DNA of 64,000 bases from Microbacterium sp. YJN-G (GTDB taxonomy: Bacteria; Actinomycetota; Actinomycetes; Actinomycetales; Microbacteriaceae), in the NCBI RefSeq assembly GCF_015040615.1, contig NZ_CP060402.1, positions 1,302,001 through 1,366,000 on the forward strand, given 5' to 3'. Numbering within the stretch: the stretch's first letter is position 1; each line of letters opens with the position of its first letter. This document shows positions 26,579-34,327 of this stretch, one piece after another. A model generated the notes under the pieces. The model was not told where the DNA came from and searched no databases. It worked only from the letters and a program-made list of their open reading frames with translations. The translations under genes and the position numbers were made by a program.

Positions 26579-27854
26579 GTGCGTCGTAGGCGTTGAAGCG
26601 AGGGCTCAGGCGCGCCAGGACGGCGGCGATGCCGATCACGAGCAGGCCGCCGAGCAGCGGCGGGAACCACAGACTGGTCACCGTCGCGAGCGCCCCGACG
26701 TAGAGCGCGCCCACTCGCGGCCCGCCCGCCACCACGATCACGAAGATCCCCTGCAGCCGCCCGCGCATGGCATCCGGCACCGCCGCCTGCATCATCGTGT
26801 TGCGGTAGATCGAGCTGATGTTGTCCGCCGCTCCTGACAGGGCCAGGGCGATGCAGGCGAACACGATGAGCGCGACGTTCGGCGCGTGCTCGGATGCCGG
26901 TGGCATGAGCACGCCGATCACCAGCACGGCGCCGAACAGCGCGATCGAGGCGCCGTACGCCTGCACGGCCCGCACGATGCCGCGCCCGTGCCAGCGGTAC
27001 TGCACTACCCGGCCCGAGAACAGGCTCGAGCCGAACGTCCCGACGGCGACGGCGGCGGTGAGGATGCCGGTGGTCACGGCGCCGCCGCCGAGCAGCACGG
27101 TGCCGAGGGCGGGGAAGAGCGCGAGCGGCTGACCGAAGGTCATGGCGGTGATGTCGAGCAGGTACTGCATCCGGATGTTCTTCGCCCGCCTCAGGAACTG
27201 CCAGCCGTCGATGAGGGATGCCAGCCCGGGGCGCACGATCGTGCCCTCCGGGCGCAGCGCGGGGAGGGTCCACAGCCCCAGGAACATCGAGAGCATGAGC
27301 ACGACGTCGATCGTGTAGGTCCAGCCGAAGCCGGTGAGCGCGACGAGCATGCCGGCCGCGGCCGGCCCGACCATGACGATCAGGCCGAAGGCGACGCCGT
27401 TGAGGGCGGATGCCGCGGCCAGCTGCTCGAGCGGGATGAGGCGCGGCACGATCGCGGTGCGCGTGGCCATGCCGACCGAGTTGGCTGCGGCGATCGTCAT
27501 GCTCAGCGCGTACAGCCACCAGATCGTCTCGCTGTGCGTCCAGGTCAGCATCGCCAGCAGCGCGGTCGCCGCGAACGCCACGGTCGCAGATGCGAGCGCG
27601 ACGCGTCGCCGGTCGAAGGCGTCGGCGAGCATCCCGCCGTACAGGCCGGCGAGGATCATCGGCGCCAGACCTGCCACGGCGATCATCGAGACGGCGAACG
27701 TGCTGCGGGTCAACTCGAACACGTGCAGCATCACGGTGACGATCGTCAGCTGCCCGCCGATGCCCGAGAGCACCGAACCGGTCCACATGCGGGCGAAGGC
27801 GGGGCTGGTCCTCAGGGGAGTGATGTCGATGAGATGACCGCGGGAGAACTGCAC
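26562..27854 (-). CDS. MFS transporter
   Basis: Major facilitator superfamily permease of 430 aa with about 12 hydrophobic helices. The loop after helix 2 reads [16 protein letters not shown], the usual MFS A-like motif (G-X3-D-X2-DRRR), and the general layout matches the EntS/multidrug exporter group (MFS_3). The substrate is unknown. The GTG at 27854 is placed by the TAGCCT box 6 nt upstream; no ribosome-binding site at proper distance exists. Confidence 0.9.
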   Translation of the reverse strand: MQFSRGHLIDITPLRTSPAFARMWTGSVLSGIGGQLTIVTVMLHVFELTRSTFAVSMIAVAGLAPMILAGLYGGMLADAFDRRRVALASATVAFAATALLAMLTWTHSETIWWLYALSMTIAAANSVGMATRTAIVPRLIPLEQLAAASALNGVAFGLIVMVGPAAAGMLVALTGFGWTYTIDVVLMLSMFLGLWTLPALRPEGTIVRPGLASLIDGWQFLRRAKNIRMQYLLDITAMTFGQPLALFPALGTVLLGGGAVTTGILTAAVAVGTFGSSLFSGRVVQYRWHGRGIVRAVQAYGASIALFGAVLVIGVLMPPASEHAPNVALIVFACIALALSGAADNISSIYRNTMMQAAVPDAMRGRLQGIFVIVVAGGPRVGALYVGALATVTSLWFPPLLGGLLVIGIAAVLARLSPRFNAYDALSPEA

Positions 27855-27860
27855 CTCACG

Positions 27861-27866
27861 AGGCTA
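27861..27866 (-). promoter_or_regulatory. -10 box of the MFS gene (leaderless)
   Basis: TAGCCT on the minus strand, 6 nt before the GTG at 27854. Confidence 0.6.
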
Positions 27867-27912
27867 TCGGGCAAGGCAGCAGGGGGCGCGCGTCAGCGGT
27901 TCGTGCAACTGG

Positions 27913-27918
27913 TAAGCT
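27913..27918 (+). promoter_or_regulatory. Probable -10 box of rpsO
   Basis: TAAGCT would give a leader of about 85 nt before the rpsO ATG, consistent with the long leaders of ribosomal protein genes. Confidence 0.5.
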
Positions 27919-28009
27919 GTTGAGGTTGCCGTTTGATCGGCCGCGGATAAAGAGAGCCTGCGCATTCGGCGTCGGGCACCGCGCAACAAGCAGAGAGGGG
28001 ATCGAATCT

Positions 28010-28279
28010 ATGGCACTGGAAGCAGACGTCAAGAAGGCGATCATCGAAGAGTACGCGACGCACCCCGGTGACACCGGATCCCCCGAGGTGCAGGTCGCGA
28101 TGCTGACGCAGCGCATCAAGGACCTCACCGAGCACCTCAAGGAGCACAAGCACGACCACCACTCGCGTCGTGGGCTGTTCCTGCTCGTCGGTCAGCGCCG
28201 TCGTCTGCTCGGCTACCTCCAGGACATCGACATCGAGCGCTACCGCTCGCTGATCGAGCGTCTCGGACTGCGCCGCTAA
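28010..28279 (+). CDS. rpsO: 30S ribosomal protein S15
   Basis: Exact family length (89 aa). S15 binds the 16S rRNA central domain early in 30S assembly. Family signature: [15 protein letters not shown], then [19 protein letters not shown] and RRRLLGYL. The ATG at 28010 follows AGAGAGGGG; further upstream in-frame sequence is leader. Here rpsO is about 8 kb from pnp, unlike the adjacent arrangement in many bacteria. Confidence 0.98.
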   Translation: MALEADVKKAIIEEYATHPGDTGSPEVQVAMLTQRIKDLTEHLKEHKHDHHSRRGLFLLVGQRRRLLGYLQDIDIERYRSLIERLGLRR

Positions 28280-28314
28280 TCGCGACCAGCGTTCAATCGC
28301 GCAGAACATTCTTG

Positions 28315-28345
28315 GAGAGCCGCCCCACGGTGTGGGGCGGCTCTC
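28315..28345. terminator. Bidirectional terminator after rpsO
   Basis: A perfect 14-bp stem (28315-28328 with 28332-28345) between rpsO and the convergent oxygenase gene, ending 1 nt before that gene's stop. Confidence 0.88.
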
Positions 28346-28346
28346 G

Positions 28347-29354
28347 TCATGTCCGGACGCTGCCGACCAGGTCGGCGTGATGGATCGCCGCCACATCGGG
28401 GTGTGCGCGCAGACGTGACTTCAGCGCGTTCTCGCCGTACAGGCTGTGGATCGGGTTGCGCGGATCCTGGGTCACGCCCCGCGCCTGGGCGGCGAGCTCG
28501 GGCGGCAGCTCGATCAGCGGCAGCCGGGTGTCGAGTGCCGGATTGAAGAAGAACGGGATCGACAGCCGGTCATCCGGGGCCTGGGGGGAGACCACCCGGT
28601 GGTTCGTCGCCTTGAGGTACCCGCCGGTGGCGTACTCGAGCAGTTCGCCGATGTTCACCACGAACGCACCGTCGACCGGGGGAGCATCCACCCACTCACC
28701 GTCGCGCTCCACCTGCAGGCCGCCGCGACCCGGCTCCACCCACAGCAGCGTGAGCACGCCGCTGTCCTTGTGCGCCCCGACGCCCTGCTGCGGTTCGGGC
28801 TCGTGGGTGCCCGGGTAGCGGACGATCTTGATCAGCGTCGAGGGCTCGCCGAAGTGGTCGTCGAAGTACGATTCCGCGGCTCCCAGCGCAAGCGCCCACG
28901 CACGCAGCAGCTTGCGGGCGACATCGCACAGCACGGCGTGCCACTCGGCGACCACCGCCTGCAGCTCGGGCTGCGCCGCAGGCCACAGGTTGGGGCCGAT
29001 GAGCCGGTGGAACGCCGGCCCGCCGGCGACGGCGGTCCGCTCCGGTCCGATATCGATCTGCTCGCGCCAGTCGACCTCGCCCTGGGTGCGCTCTCCGCCG
29101 ATGCGCGTGTAGCCGCGGAAATGCGGGCTCTTGATGTTCTCGATCGCGAGCTTCGCCTCGTCCGGCAGCTCGAAGAACTCCCGGGCGGTGCGGTGCAGCC
29201 GCTGTTCGAGCTCGGCCGGGATGCCGGTGCCGGTCAGGTAGAAGAACCCGACGTCGTGTGTGGCGGCGCGCAGCTGCTCGCGGAACTCTGCGGCGGCCTC
29301 GTCGCCGGCATCCAGCTGCGAGAGATCGAGGATCGGAAGGTTCAGGTCGGCCAT
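28347..29354 (-). CDS. Isopenicillin N synthase-like 2-oxoglutarate/Fe(II) oxygenase
   Basis: Non-haem iron dioxygenase of 335 aa. An N-terminal DIOX_N part (about 5-125: PILDLSQLD, GFFYLTGTGI, FFELPDEAK) precedes the jelly-roll domain with the metal triad His195, Asp197 (GAHKDSG) and His252 (TNHRV), and the 2-oxoglutarate pair Arg263 and Ser265 (RLSIPFF). All catalytic positions are intact. The substrate is unknown; such single genes are common in actinobacteria. The ATG lies 6 nt after a TAGCGT box. Confidence 0.93.
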   Translation of the reverse strand: MADLNLPILDLSQLDAGDEAAAEFREQLRAATHDVGFFYLTGTGIPAELEQRLHRTAREFFELPDEAKLAIENIKSPHFRGYTRIGGERTQGEVDWREQIDIGPERTAVAGGPAFHRLIGPNLWPAAQPELQAVVAEWHAVLCDVARKLLRAWALALGAAESYFDDHFGEPSTLIKIVRYPGTHEPEPQQGVGAHKDSGVLTLLWVEPGRGGLQVERDGEWVDAPPVDGAFVVNIGELLEYATGGYLKATNHRVVSPQAPDDRLSIPFFFNPALDTRLPLIELPPELAAQARGVTQDPRNPIHSLYGENALKSRLRAHPDVAAIHHADLVGSVRT

Positions 29355-29360
29355 GGATCG

Positions 29361-29366
29361 ACGCTA
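29361..29366 (-). promoter_or_regulatory. -10 box of the oxygenase gene (leaderless)
   Basis: TAGCGT on the minus strand, 6 nt before the ATG at 29354. Confidence 0.6.
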
Positions 29367-29453
29367 ATCGCGCGCCGCGGACGGCGCCCGAATGTTGCGC
29401 CGTCTTACCCCGTCGGAAATCCGGCTCACCGGCCGGGCCGGCGCGCGACCCGC

Positions 29454-30581
29454 TCAGCTGCGCCGCGAGCCGGTGGGGTCGCTGCGGTGATCGGAACCGG
29501 TCGTCAGGCGCGCATCCGCGAACATCCAGCGCGGGCGCGGCTCGATCAGCGGCCGGAACAGCCGGCGTACCGGCTTCGAGGCGAGCAGGAAGGCGATCGC
29601 GACAGACAGGAGCGTGACCAGCGGCAGCCAGATCCAGGTCGGCTCGAGTCCGCGCAGCACGCCCGACTCCCGGAACGGGTACAGCACGAACGAGTGCAGC
29701 AGGTAGACGTACATCGTGTACTGCCCGAGCGTGGTCCACCACTGGGTGCGACGCGGCAGGAGCGCGAAGAACGACCCGCTGAGGATGATCGCCAGGGCGA
29801 TCAGTCCCAGACGGATGCCGCCGGCCCACCACTGATCCGCGGTGAGGTCGGCGTACGAGTCGTCGTAGAAGAACCAGAACCGCAGTTCGACCGCGTCCCA
29901 CACCGGCAGCCACCGCCAGCACACGAACGCCCAGAGACCCAGCACGGCGATCGCCGTGGCCCGAATCCACCATGGCCGGCGCTCGATGAGCTGCAGACGC
30001 CGCACGACGTCATGCTCGCGCAGCCACCAGCCCAGCGTGAAGAAGAACATCAGCCCGAGGGTCCGCGACAGCGAGAACGTGCTGTTGACGTTGCTGAGGT
30101 ACCCCACGCCGATCGAGATCGCCAGCGCCCAGACGAGAGGCCAGCGCAGCAGCGCCAGGTAGGGGAGGACCAGGCGGAAGATGCCGAGCGCGAGCAGGAA
30201 CCACAGCGTCCACGACGGCTGGGTGAGATTCGGGTCGGCCTGCCCCTCGACGAGCCACTTCGTGAGCGACCACAGCCCCTCGAAGATGACGTACGGCACC
30301 AGGATGTCGGTGATGACACGTGCCATCTGCCGCCGGGTGGGGCTGTCGGCCTTCGAGAAGTAGCCCGAGATGATCGCGAACGCCGGCATGTGGAAGGCGT
30401 AGACCCACAGGTAGAACGCGTAGGAGACGTCGGAGTCGTAGATCAGCCGCTGGATGCCGTGGCCGAGGACCACCAGGACGATGCACGCGAACCGGGCGTT
30501 GTCCCAGAATGGGACACGGCGGCGCGGGCGGGTGATCGCGCCCGTGGAACCGGTGGGCGGGACCTGTTCGGCACTGCTCAT
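29454..30581 (-). CDS. Acyltransferase family 3 membrane protein
   Basis: Integral membrane protein of 375 aa with about ten helices, of the acyltransferase_3/OafA-like family that moves acyl groups onto cell-surface sugars. Family marks: WDNARFACIVLVVLGHGIQ (the helix-1 Arg and the conserved His of LGH), FHMPAFAIISGYF (about 65-77) and FFFTLGWWL. The N-terminal 25 residues are polar and the C-terminal 45 are basic, both cytoplasmic. Of two successive ATG codons, the second (30581) is exactly 6 nt after TAGCCT and was chosen; 30584 would add one Met. Confidence 0.9.
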   Translation of the reverse strand: MSSAEQVPPTGSTGAITRPRRRVPFWDNARFACIVLVVLGHGIQRLIYDSDVSYAFYLWVYAFHMPAFAIISGYFSKADSPTRRQMARVITDILVPYVIFEGLWSLTKWLVEGQADPNLTQPSWTLWFLLALGIFRLVLPYLALLRWPLVWALAISIGVGYLSNVNSTFSLSRTLGLMFFFTLGWWLREHDVVRRLQLIERRPWWIRATAIAVLGLWAFVCWRWLPVWDAVELRFWFFYDDSYADLTADQWWAGGIRLGLIALAIILSGSFFALLPRRTQWWTTLGQYTMYVYLLHSFVLYPFRESGVLRGLEPTWIWLPLVTLLSVAIAFLLASKPVRRLFRPLIEPRPRWMFADARLTTGSDHRSDPTGSRRS

Positions 30582-30587
30582 CATCCG

Positions 30588-30593
30588 AGGCTA
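30588..30593 (-). promoter_or_regulatory. -10 box of the acyltransferase gene (leaderless)
   Basis: TAGCCT on the minus strand, 6 nt before the second ATG codon (30581). Confidence 0.6.
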
Positions 30594-30637
30594 CCGGGCC
30601 GGGAATAAGTTTGTAGGCGAGGCGTTTCACCAAGTAC

Positions 30638-30649
30638 ATTCATCTGAAT
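30638..30649. promoter_or_regulatory. Small palindrome in the divergent region before the flavin genes
   Basis: ATTCATCTGAAT: 5-nt arms with a 2-nt centre, in the AT-rich patch between the acyltransferase and flavin-oxidoreductase starts. It could be an operator; no regulator is adjacent. Confidence 0.3.
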
Positions 30650-30686
30650 AGACCGGATGCCACGGCATCCCGAGCGGAAGAAGATC

Positions 30687-31919
30687 ATGGACGCACACCC
30701 CAGCGACCACTCGGCCGGAATGCAGTTCGGCCTCATGTCGGTCAGCGACATCACGCAGGATCCGACGACGGGCGACACGCCCAGTGAGCGCGAGCGCATC
30801 CAGGCCGCGGTCACCATCGCCAAGCACGCCGAGGAGGCGGGACTCGACGTCTTCGCCATCGGCGAGCACCACAACCCGCCGTTCTTCTCGTCGAGCCCGA
30901 CGACGCTGCTGGCGTACATCGCGGCGCAGACCGAGCGACTGATCGTCTCGACCTCGACGACGCTGATCACCACGAACGACCCGGTGCGCATCGCCGAGGA
31001 GTACGCGATGCTGCAGCACCTCTCCGGCGGCCGCATGGACCTCATGATGGGCCGCGGCAACACCGGTCCGGTCTACCCCTGGTTCGGTCAGGACATCCGC
31101 CAGGGCCTGCCGCTCGCGATCGAGAACTACGCGCTGCTGCACAAGCTCTGGACCGAGGACGTCGTCGACTGGGAGGGCAAATTCCGCACGCCGCTGCAGG
31201 GCTTCACCGCCACGCCCCGGCCGCTGGACGGCATCAAGCCCTTCGTCTGGCACGGCTCGATCCGCACCCCTGAGATCGCCGAGCAGGCCGCGTACTACGG
31301 TGACGGCTTCTTCGCGAACAACATCTTCTGGCCCAAGGAGCACTACCAGCGCCTCATCGAGCTGTACCGCCAGCGCTGGAGCCACTACGGCCACGGCACC
31401 CCCGAGACGGCGATCGTCGGCCTGGGCGGCCAGGTGTTCATGGCGAAGAACTCGCAGGATGCCGTCACGCAGTTCCGTCCGTACTTCGACAACGCCCCGG
31501 TCTACGGCCACGGCCCGTCGATGGAGGACTTCACCGAGATGACGCCGCTGACCGTCGGATCGCCGCAGCAGGTCATCGACCGCTACGCGTCGATGCGCGA
31601 GACGTTCGGCGACTACCAGCGTCAGCTGTTCATGCTCGACCACGCCGGCCTGCCGCTGAAGACCGTGCTCGAGCAGATCGATCTGCTCGGCGGCGAGGTG
31701 GTCCCCGTGCTGCGCAAGGAGCTCGCCAAGAACCGTCCGGCCGAGGTGCCCGACGCCCCCACCCACGCCGCCCGCGTCAAGGCGGTCTACGGTGACGGAC
31801 CCGCGCGCGAGGCGCGCCCCGGTGCGAACCGCGGCGACAACCTGACCGCCGGTTCGCCGTACCAGGACGCCCCGGCTCCGGCCGGCGCCGCGTTCGGCCT
31901 GAGCCGGAAGGGAGCCTGA
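30687..31919 (+). CDS. LLM-class flavin-dependent oxidoreductase, CE1758 family
   Basis: Luciferase-like monooxygenase fold of 410 aa using reduced FMN. The N-terminal strand FGLMSVSDIT is followed by AIGEHHNPPF, TSTTLITTNDPVRIAEEYA and the phosphate-binding MMGRGNTGPVYPW. The C-terminal 60 residues are an Ala/Pro-rich tail. The actinobacterial CE1758 subfamily is regularly paired with a small FMN reductase, as here: the partner starts 1 nt after this stop. The ATG at 30687 was preferred over 30657 because GGAAGAAG precedes it and the extra residues do not resemble the family. Confidence 0.92.
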   Translation: MDAHPSDHSAGMQFGLMSVSDITQDPTTGDTPSERERIQAAVTIAKHAEEAGLDVFAIGEHHNPPFFSSSPTTLLAYIAAQTERLIVSTSTTLITTNDPVRIAEEYAMLQHLSGGRMDLMMGRGNTGPVYPWFGQDIRQGLPLAIENYALLHKLWTEDVVDWEGKFRTPLQGFTATPRPLDGIKPFVWHGSIRTPEIAEQAAYYGDGFFANNIFWPKEHYQRLIELYRQRWSHYGHGTPETAIVGLGGQVFMAKNSQDAVTQFRPYFDNAPVYGHGPSMEDFTEMTPLTVGSPQQVIDRYASMRETFGDYQRQLFMLDHAGLPLKTVLEQIDLLGGEVVPVLRKELAKNRPAEVPDAPTHAARVKAVYGDGPAREARPGANRGDNLTAGSPYQDAPAPAGAAFGLSRKGA

Positions 31920-31920
31920 C

Positions 31921-32565
31921 ATGAGCGAGCGCCGCATCGCCGTCGTCTCATCCGGTCTGTCGAACCCGTCGTCGACCCGCATGCTCGCCGACCGCCTGGT
32001 CGCCGAGACCGTGAAGGTGCTCCGCGAGCACGACGTGCAGGTCGAGGTCGACGTCATCGAGCTGCGCGACCTCGCGCACGCGATCACCGACAACCTGCTC
32101 ACCGGTTTCGCCCCGGCCCCGCTGGAGGAGGCGATCAACCGCGTGGTGTCGGCGGACGGCCTCATCGCGGTGACGCCGATCTTCTCGACCAGCTACGCCG
32201 GACTGTTCAAGTCGTTCGTCGACGTGCTCGACCCGGATTCCCTCACCGGAAAGCCCGTGCTCATCGGCGCCAACGCCGGCACGGCCCGGCATTCGCTGGC
32301 GATCGACTACGCCATCCGCCCGCTGTTCACCTACCTGCATGCCGAGCCGGTCTCGACCGGCGTGTTCGCCGCGTCGAGCGACTGGGGTGCGAACGCCGAC
32401 GAGGTGGCACCGCTGAGCTCCCGCGTCGAACGCGGTGCGCGCGAGCTGGCCGAGGCGATCATGCGCCGCGAGCCGGTCGGCAGCACCGACCCGTTCGACC
32501 CGGCGAACTACCTCGGCAAGGGGCGCTCGTTCGGTCACCTGCTCGGCGGTCTCGCGGGGGAGTGA
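31921..32565 (+). CDS. NADPH-dependent FMN reductase, CE1759 family
   Basis: Flavodoxin-like flavin reductase of 214 aa that likely supplies FMNH2 to the upstream oxidoreductase. The FMN phosphate loop reads SSGLSNPSSTRMLADRL (10-26); VTPIFSTSYAGLFKSFVD (about 84-101) is the isoalloxazine-contact segment, followed by GKPVLIGANAGTARH. GGAAGGGAG before the ATG and the 1-nt gap from the previous stop show a two-gene operon. Confidence 0.92.
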   Translation: MSERRIAVVSSGLSNPSSTRMLADRLVAETVKVLREHDVQVEVDVIELRDLAHAITDNLLTGFAPAPLEEAINRVVSADGLIAVTPIFSTSYAGLFKSFVDVLDPDSLTGKPVLIGANAGTARHSLAIDYAIRPLFTYLHAEPVSTGVFAASSDWGANADEVAPLSSRVERGARELAEAIMRREPVGSTDPFDPANYLGKGRSFGHLLGGLAGE

Positions 32566-32598
32566 CGTACGCCTCCGGCGGTGGAGGATGATGGTCCC

Positions 32599-33348
32599 AT
32601 GGACATCGCCATCGCCGGAGGCATTGGCCTCATCGGCGCGCACGTCGTCACAGTCGCTCGCGCCCGCGGTCACGCCGTTCGCATCCTCAGCAGACGCGAA
32701 GGCGTCGACGTGCAGACCGGCGTCGGCCTCGACGACGCGCTGCGCGGAGCGGATGCCGTCATCGACGTGCTGAACGTCACCACGACGGATGCCCGCAAGG
32801 CCGTCGCGTTCTTCGAACGCACCACAGGCAACCTGCTCGCCGCGCAGCGGCGCACCGGATCCGGACACCACATCGCCCTGTCGATCGTCGGGATCGACAG
32901 GGCGCCGCACGGCTATTACGCCGGCAAGCTCGCGCAGGAGGAGGCGGTCACGGCATCCGATGAGCCGTGGACCATCCTCCGCGCCACGCAGTTCCACGAC
33001 TTCGCCGCGCAGATGCACGCCCGGGTCGGCATCGGCCCGCTGCATCCTGCGGTGCGGATGCGCACTCAGCCGGTCGAGGCGAGCGCGGTCGCGACGCGCC
33101 TGATCGAGCTGGCCGAGCATCCTGCGCACGGCAGGGCCCGCGACCTCGCCGGTCCGCGGGAGGAGGAGCTCGCCGACATGATGCGCGACTGGGCGCGTCA
33201 CACGGAACGCGGCGGATGGATGCCGCGGTTCGCCCTCCCCGGCGCGCTGGGCCGCGCGATGCGCGCGGGCCTGCTGCTGCCGGGCCCCGACGCCGAGCTG
33301 CGCGGCAGCACCTTCGAGCAGTGGCTCTCGGCCCAGCCCGAGGGCTGA
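32599..33348 (+). CDS. NAD(P)-binding NmrA-like protein
   Basis: Atypical short-chain dehydrogenase of 249 aa. The Rossmann motif is AGGIGLIGAH (6-15), followed by RRE near residue 32, which may contact NADP. There is no YxxxK catalytic pair; instead SIVGIDRAPHGYYAGKLAQE (about 95) resembles NmrA/NAD(P)H-binding proteins that act as reductases or redox sensors. GGAGG is 11 nt before the ATG. It follows the flavin operon by 33 nt and may be part of it. Confidence 0.85.
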   Translation: MDIAIAGGIGLIGAHVVTVARARGHAVRILSRREGVDVQTGVGLDDALRGADAVIDVLNVTTTDARKAVAFFERTTGNLLAAQRRTGSGHHIALSIVGIDRAPHGYYAGKLAQEEAVTASDEPWTILRATQFHDFAAQMHARVGIGPLHPAVRMRTQPVEASAVATRLIELAEHPAHGRARDLAGPREEELADMMRDWARHTERGGWMPRFALPGALGRAMRAGLLLPGPDAELRGSTFEQWLSAQPEG

Positions 33349-33372
33349 ACCGAGAGCGACGGGTGGATGCGC

Positions 33373-33546
33373 TCAGCCGCTCTTGCGGCGGAACTCGCGC
33401 TTGAGCTGCGGAGCGTGCGTCGCATGCACGGCCGAATCGCCGTCCATGTGCGACTCACCGCCGCGGCTGTGCGCGTTCTTCTTGTCGAGCGCTTCGCGGA
33501 ACTTGCGCTTCATCTCCTCGGAGGAGACTGCCTTGTCTTCGCTCAT
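33373..33546 (-). CDS. DUF5302 domain protein
   Basis: A 57-residue protein, MSEDKAVSSEEMKRKFREAL at the start, then a Gly/Ser/His-rich middle and FRRKSG at the end. It matches the short, highly charged actinobacterial DUF5302 family (Lys/Arg/Glu-rich helix, a loop with SHMDG, then a basic tail). Function unknown; composition suggests a nucleic-acid-associated or disordered protein. The start is supported by a TAGGCT box exactly 6 nt upstream, located inside the last codons of the DedA gene. Confidence 0.85.
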   Translation of the reverse strand: MSEDKAVSSEEMKRKFREALDKKNAHSRGGESHMDGDSAVHATHAPQLKREFRRKSG

Positions 33547-33550
33547 CCCG

Positions 33551-34165
33551 TCAGCCTAGCCTCTCGGCCCGCACCTCTCGCGAGCGCCGGTGGCGCGCGG
33601 CGAGCAGATCGATCCCCGCGCCGAGACCGACGGCGACGACGACGGACACGACCACGGCGACCAGGGGGCCACCGGGAAGCAATGCGGCGATGACGGCGCC
33701 CACCACAGCCTGGTACGACGCCCAGCCCGTCGCGGCGAGAGCGGCCAGCAGCAGGTAGCGCGGCGGATGCAGGCGCGAGGCGCCGGCCACGAGGTTCACC
33801 GCCAGGCGGGCGAAGGGCACGAAACGTGCCGTGAACAGCACGGTCGCGGTGCCCGAGTCGAGCCGCCTGCGTGCCCAGTCCAGCGCCACGCGCACCCGCC
33901 GTGCGCGCATCCAGCGCCAGCGCTGCACGCCGACCGTGCGCCCCACCAGGTAGCAGGTGGCGTCTCCGCACCAGGCCGCTGCGGCGGCCACGGCGATCAC
34001 GACACCCAGCGCGGGCGAGCCCTGTGACACGGCCAGCGCCCCCAGTGCGGTGACGGCGATCTCACCCGGGATGACCACCAGGAACGCGTCGCCCAGCACG
34101 ATCACGCTCATCAGCGCCAGGCCCCACGGGCCGGTCAGCACGTCCAGCAGCGGTTCGGGGATCAT
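33551..34165 (-). CDS. DedA family membrane protein
   Basis: A 204-aa SNARE-associated/DedA protein with about five hydrophobic segments. Family marks are DAFLVVIPGEIAV (about 26-38) and the re-entrant-loop segment TVLFTARFVPFARLAVNLVAG (Arg at 115; read TVLFTARFVPFAR then LAVNLVAGAS). DedA proteins act as phospholipid flippases or support membrane homeostasis. I placed the start at MIPEPLLDVL; the frame stays open upstream but without hydrophobic or family sequence. It is divergent from the glycosyltransferase gene. Confidence 0.88.
   Translation of the reverse strand: MIPEPLLDVLTGPWGLALMSVIVLGDAFLVVIPGEIAVTALGALAVSQGSPALGVVIAVAAAAAWCGDATCYLVGRTVGVQRWRWMRARRVRVALDWARRRLDSGTATVLFTARFVPFARLAVNLVAGASRLHPPRYLLLAALAATGWASYQAVVGAVIAALLPGGPLVAVVVSVVVAVGLGAGIDLLAARHRRSREVRAERLG
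33553..33558 (-). promoter_or_regulatory. -10 box of the DUF5302 gene (leaderless)
   Basis: TAGGCT on the minus strand, 6 nt before the ATG at 33546. Its first bases overlap the DedA stop region. Confidence 0.65.
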
Positions 34166-34327
34166 CCGAGAACTCTGCCTCACGAGATGAACGGGATGGT
34201 GAACAGGAGGGTGAACGGGAACCGACCGGCGGATAGCCGATGACCGGTATCCGTGCATCCGGTGAACAGTTGGCGGAGCGCGCCGCCGCAGTGCGCTCAG
34301 AGGCGTCTGCGGCGGCATCCTGGCGGT

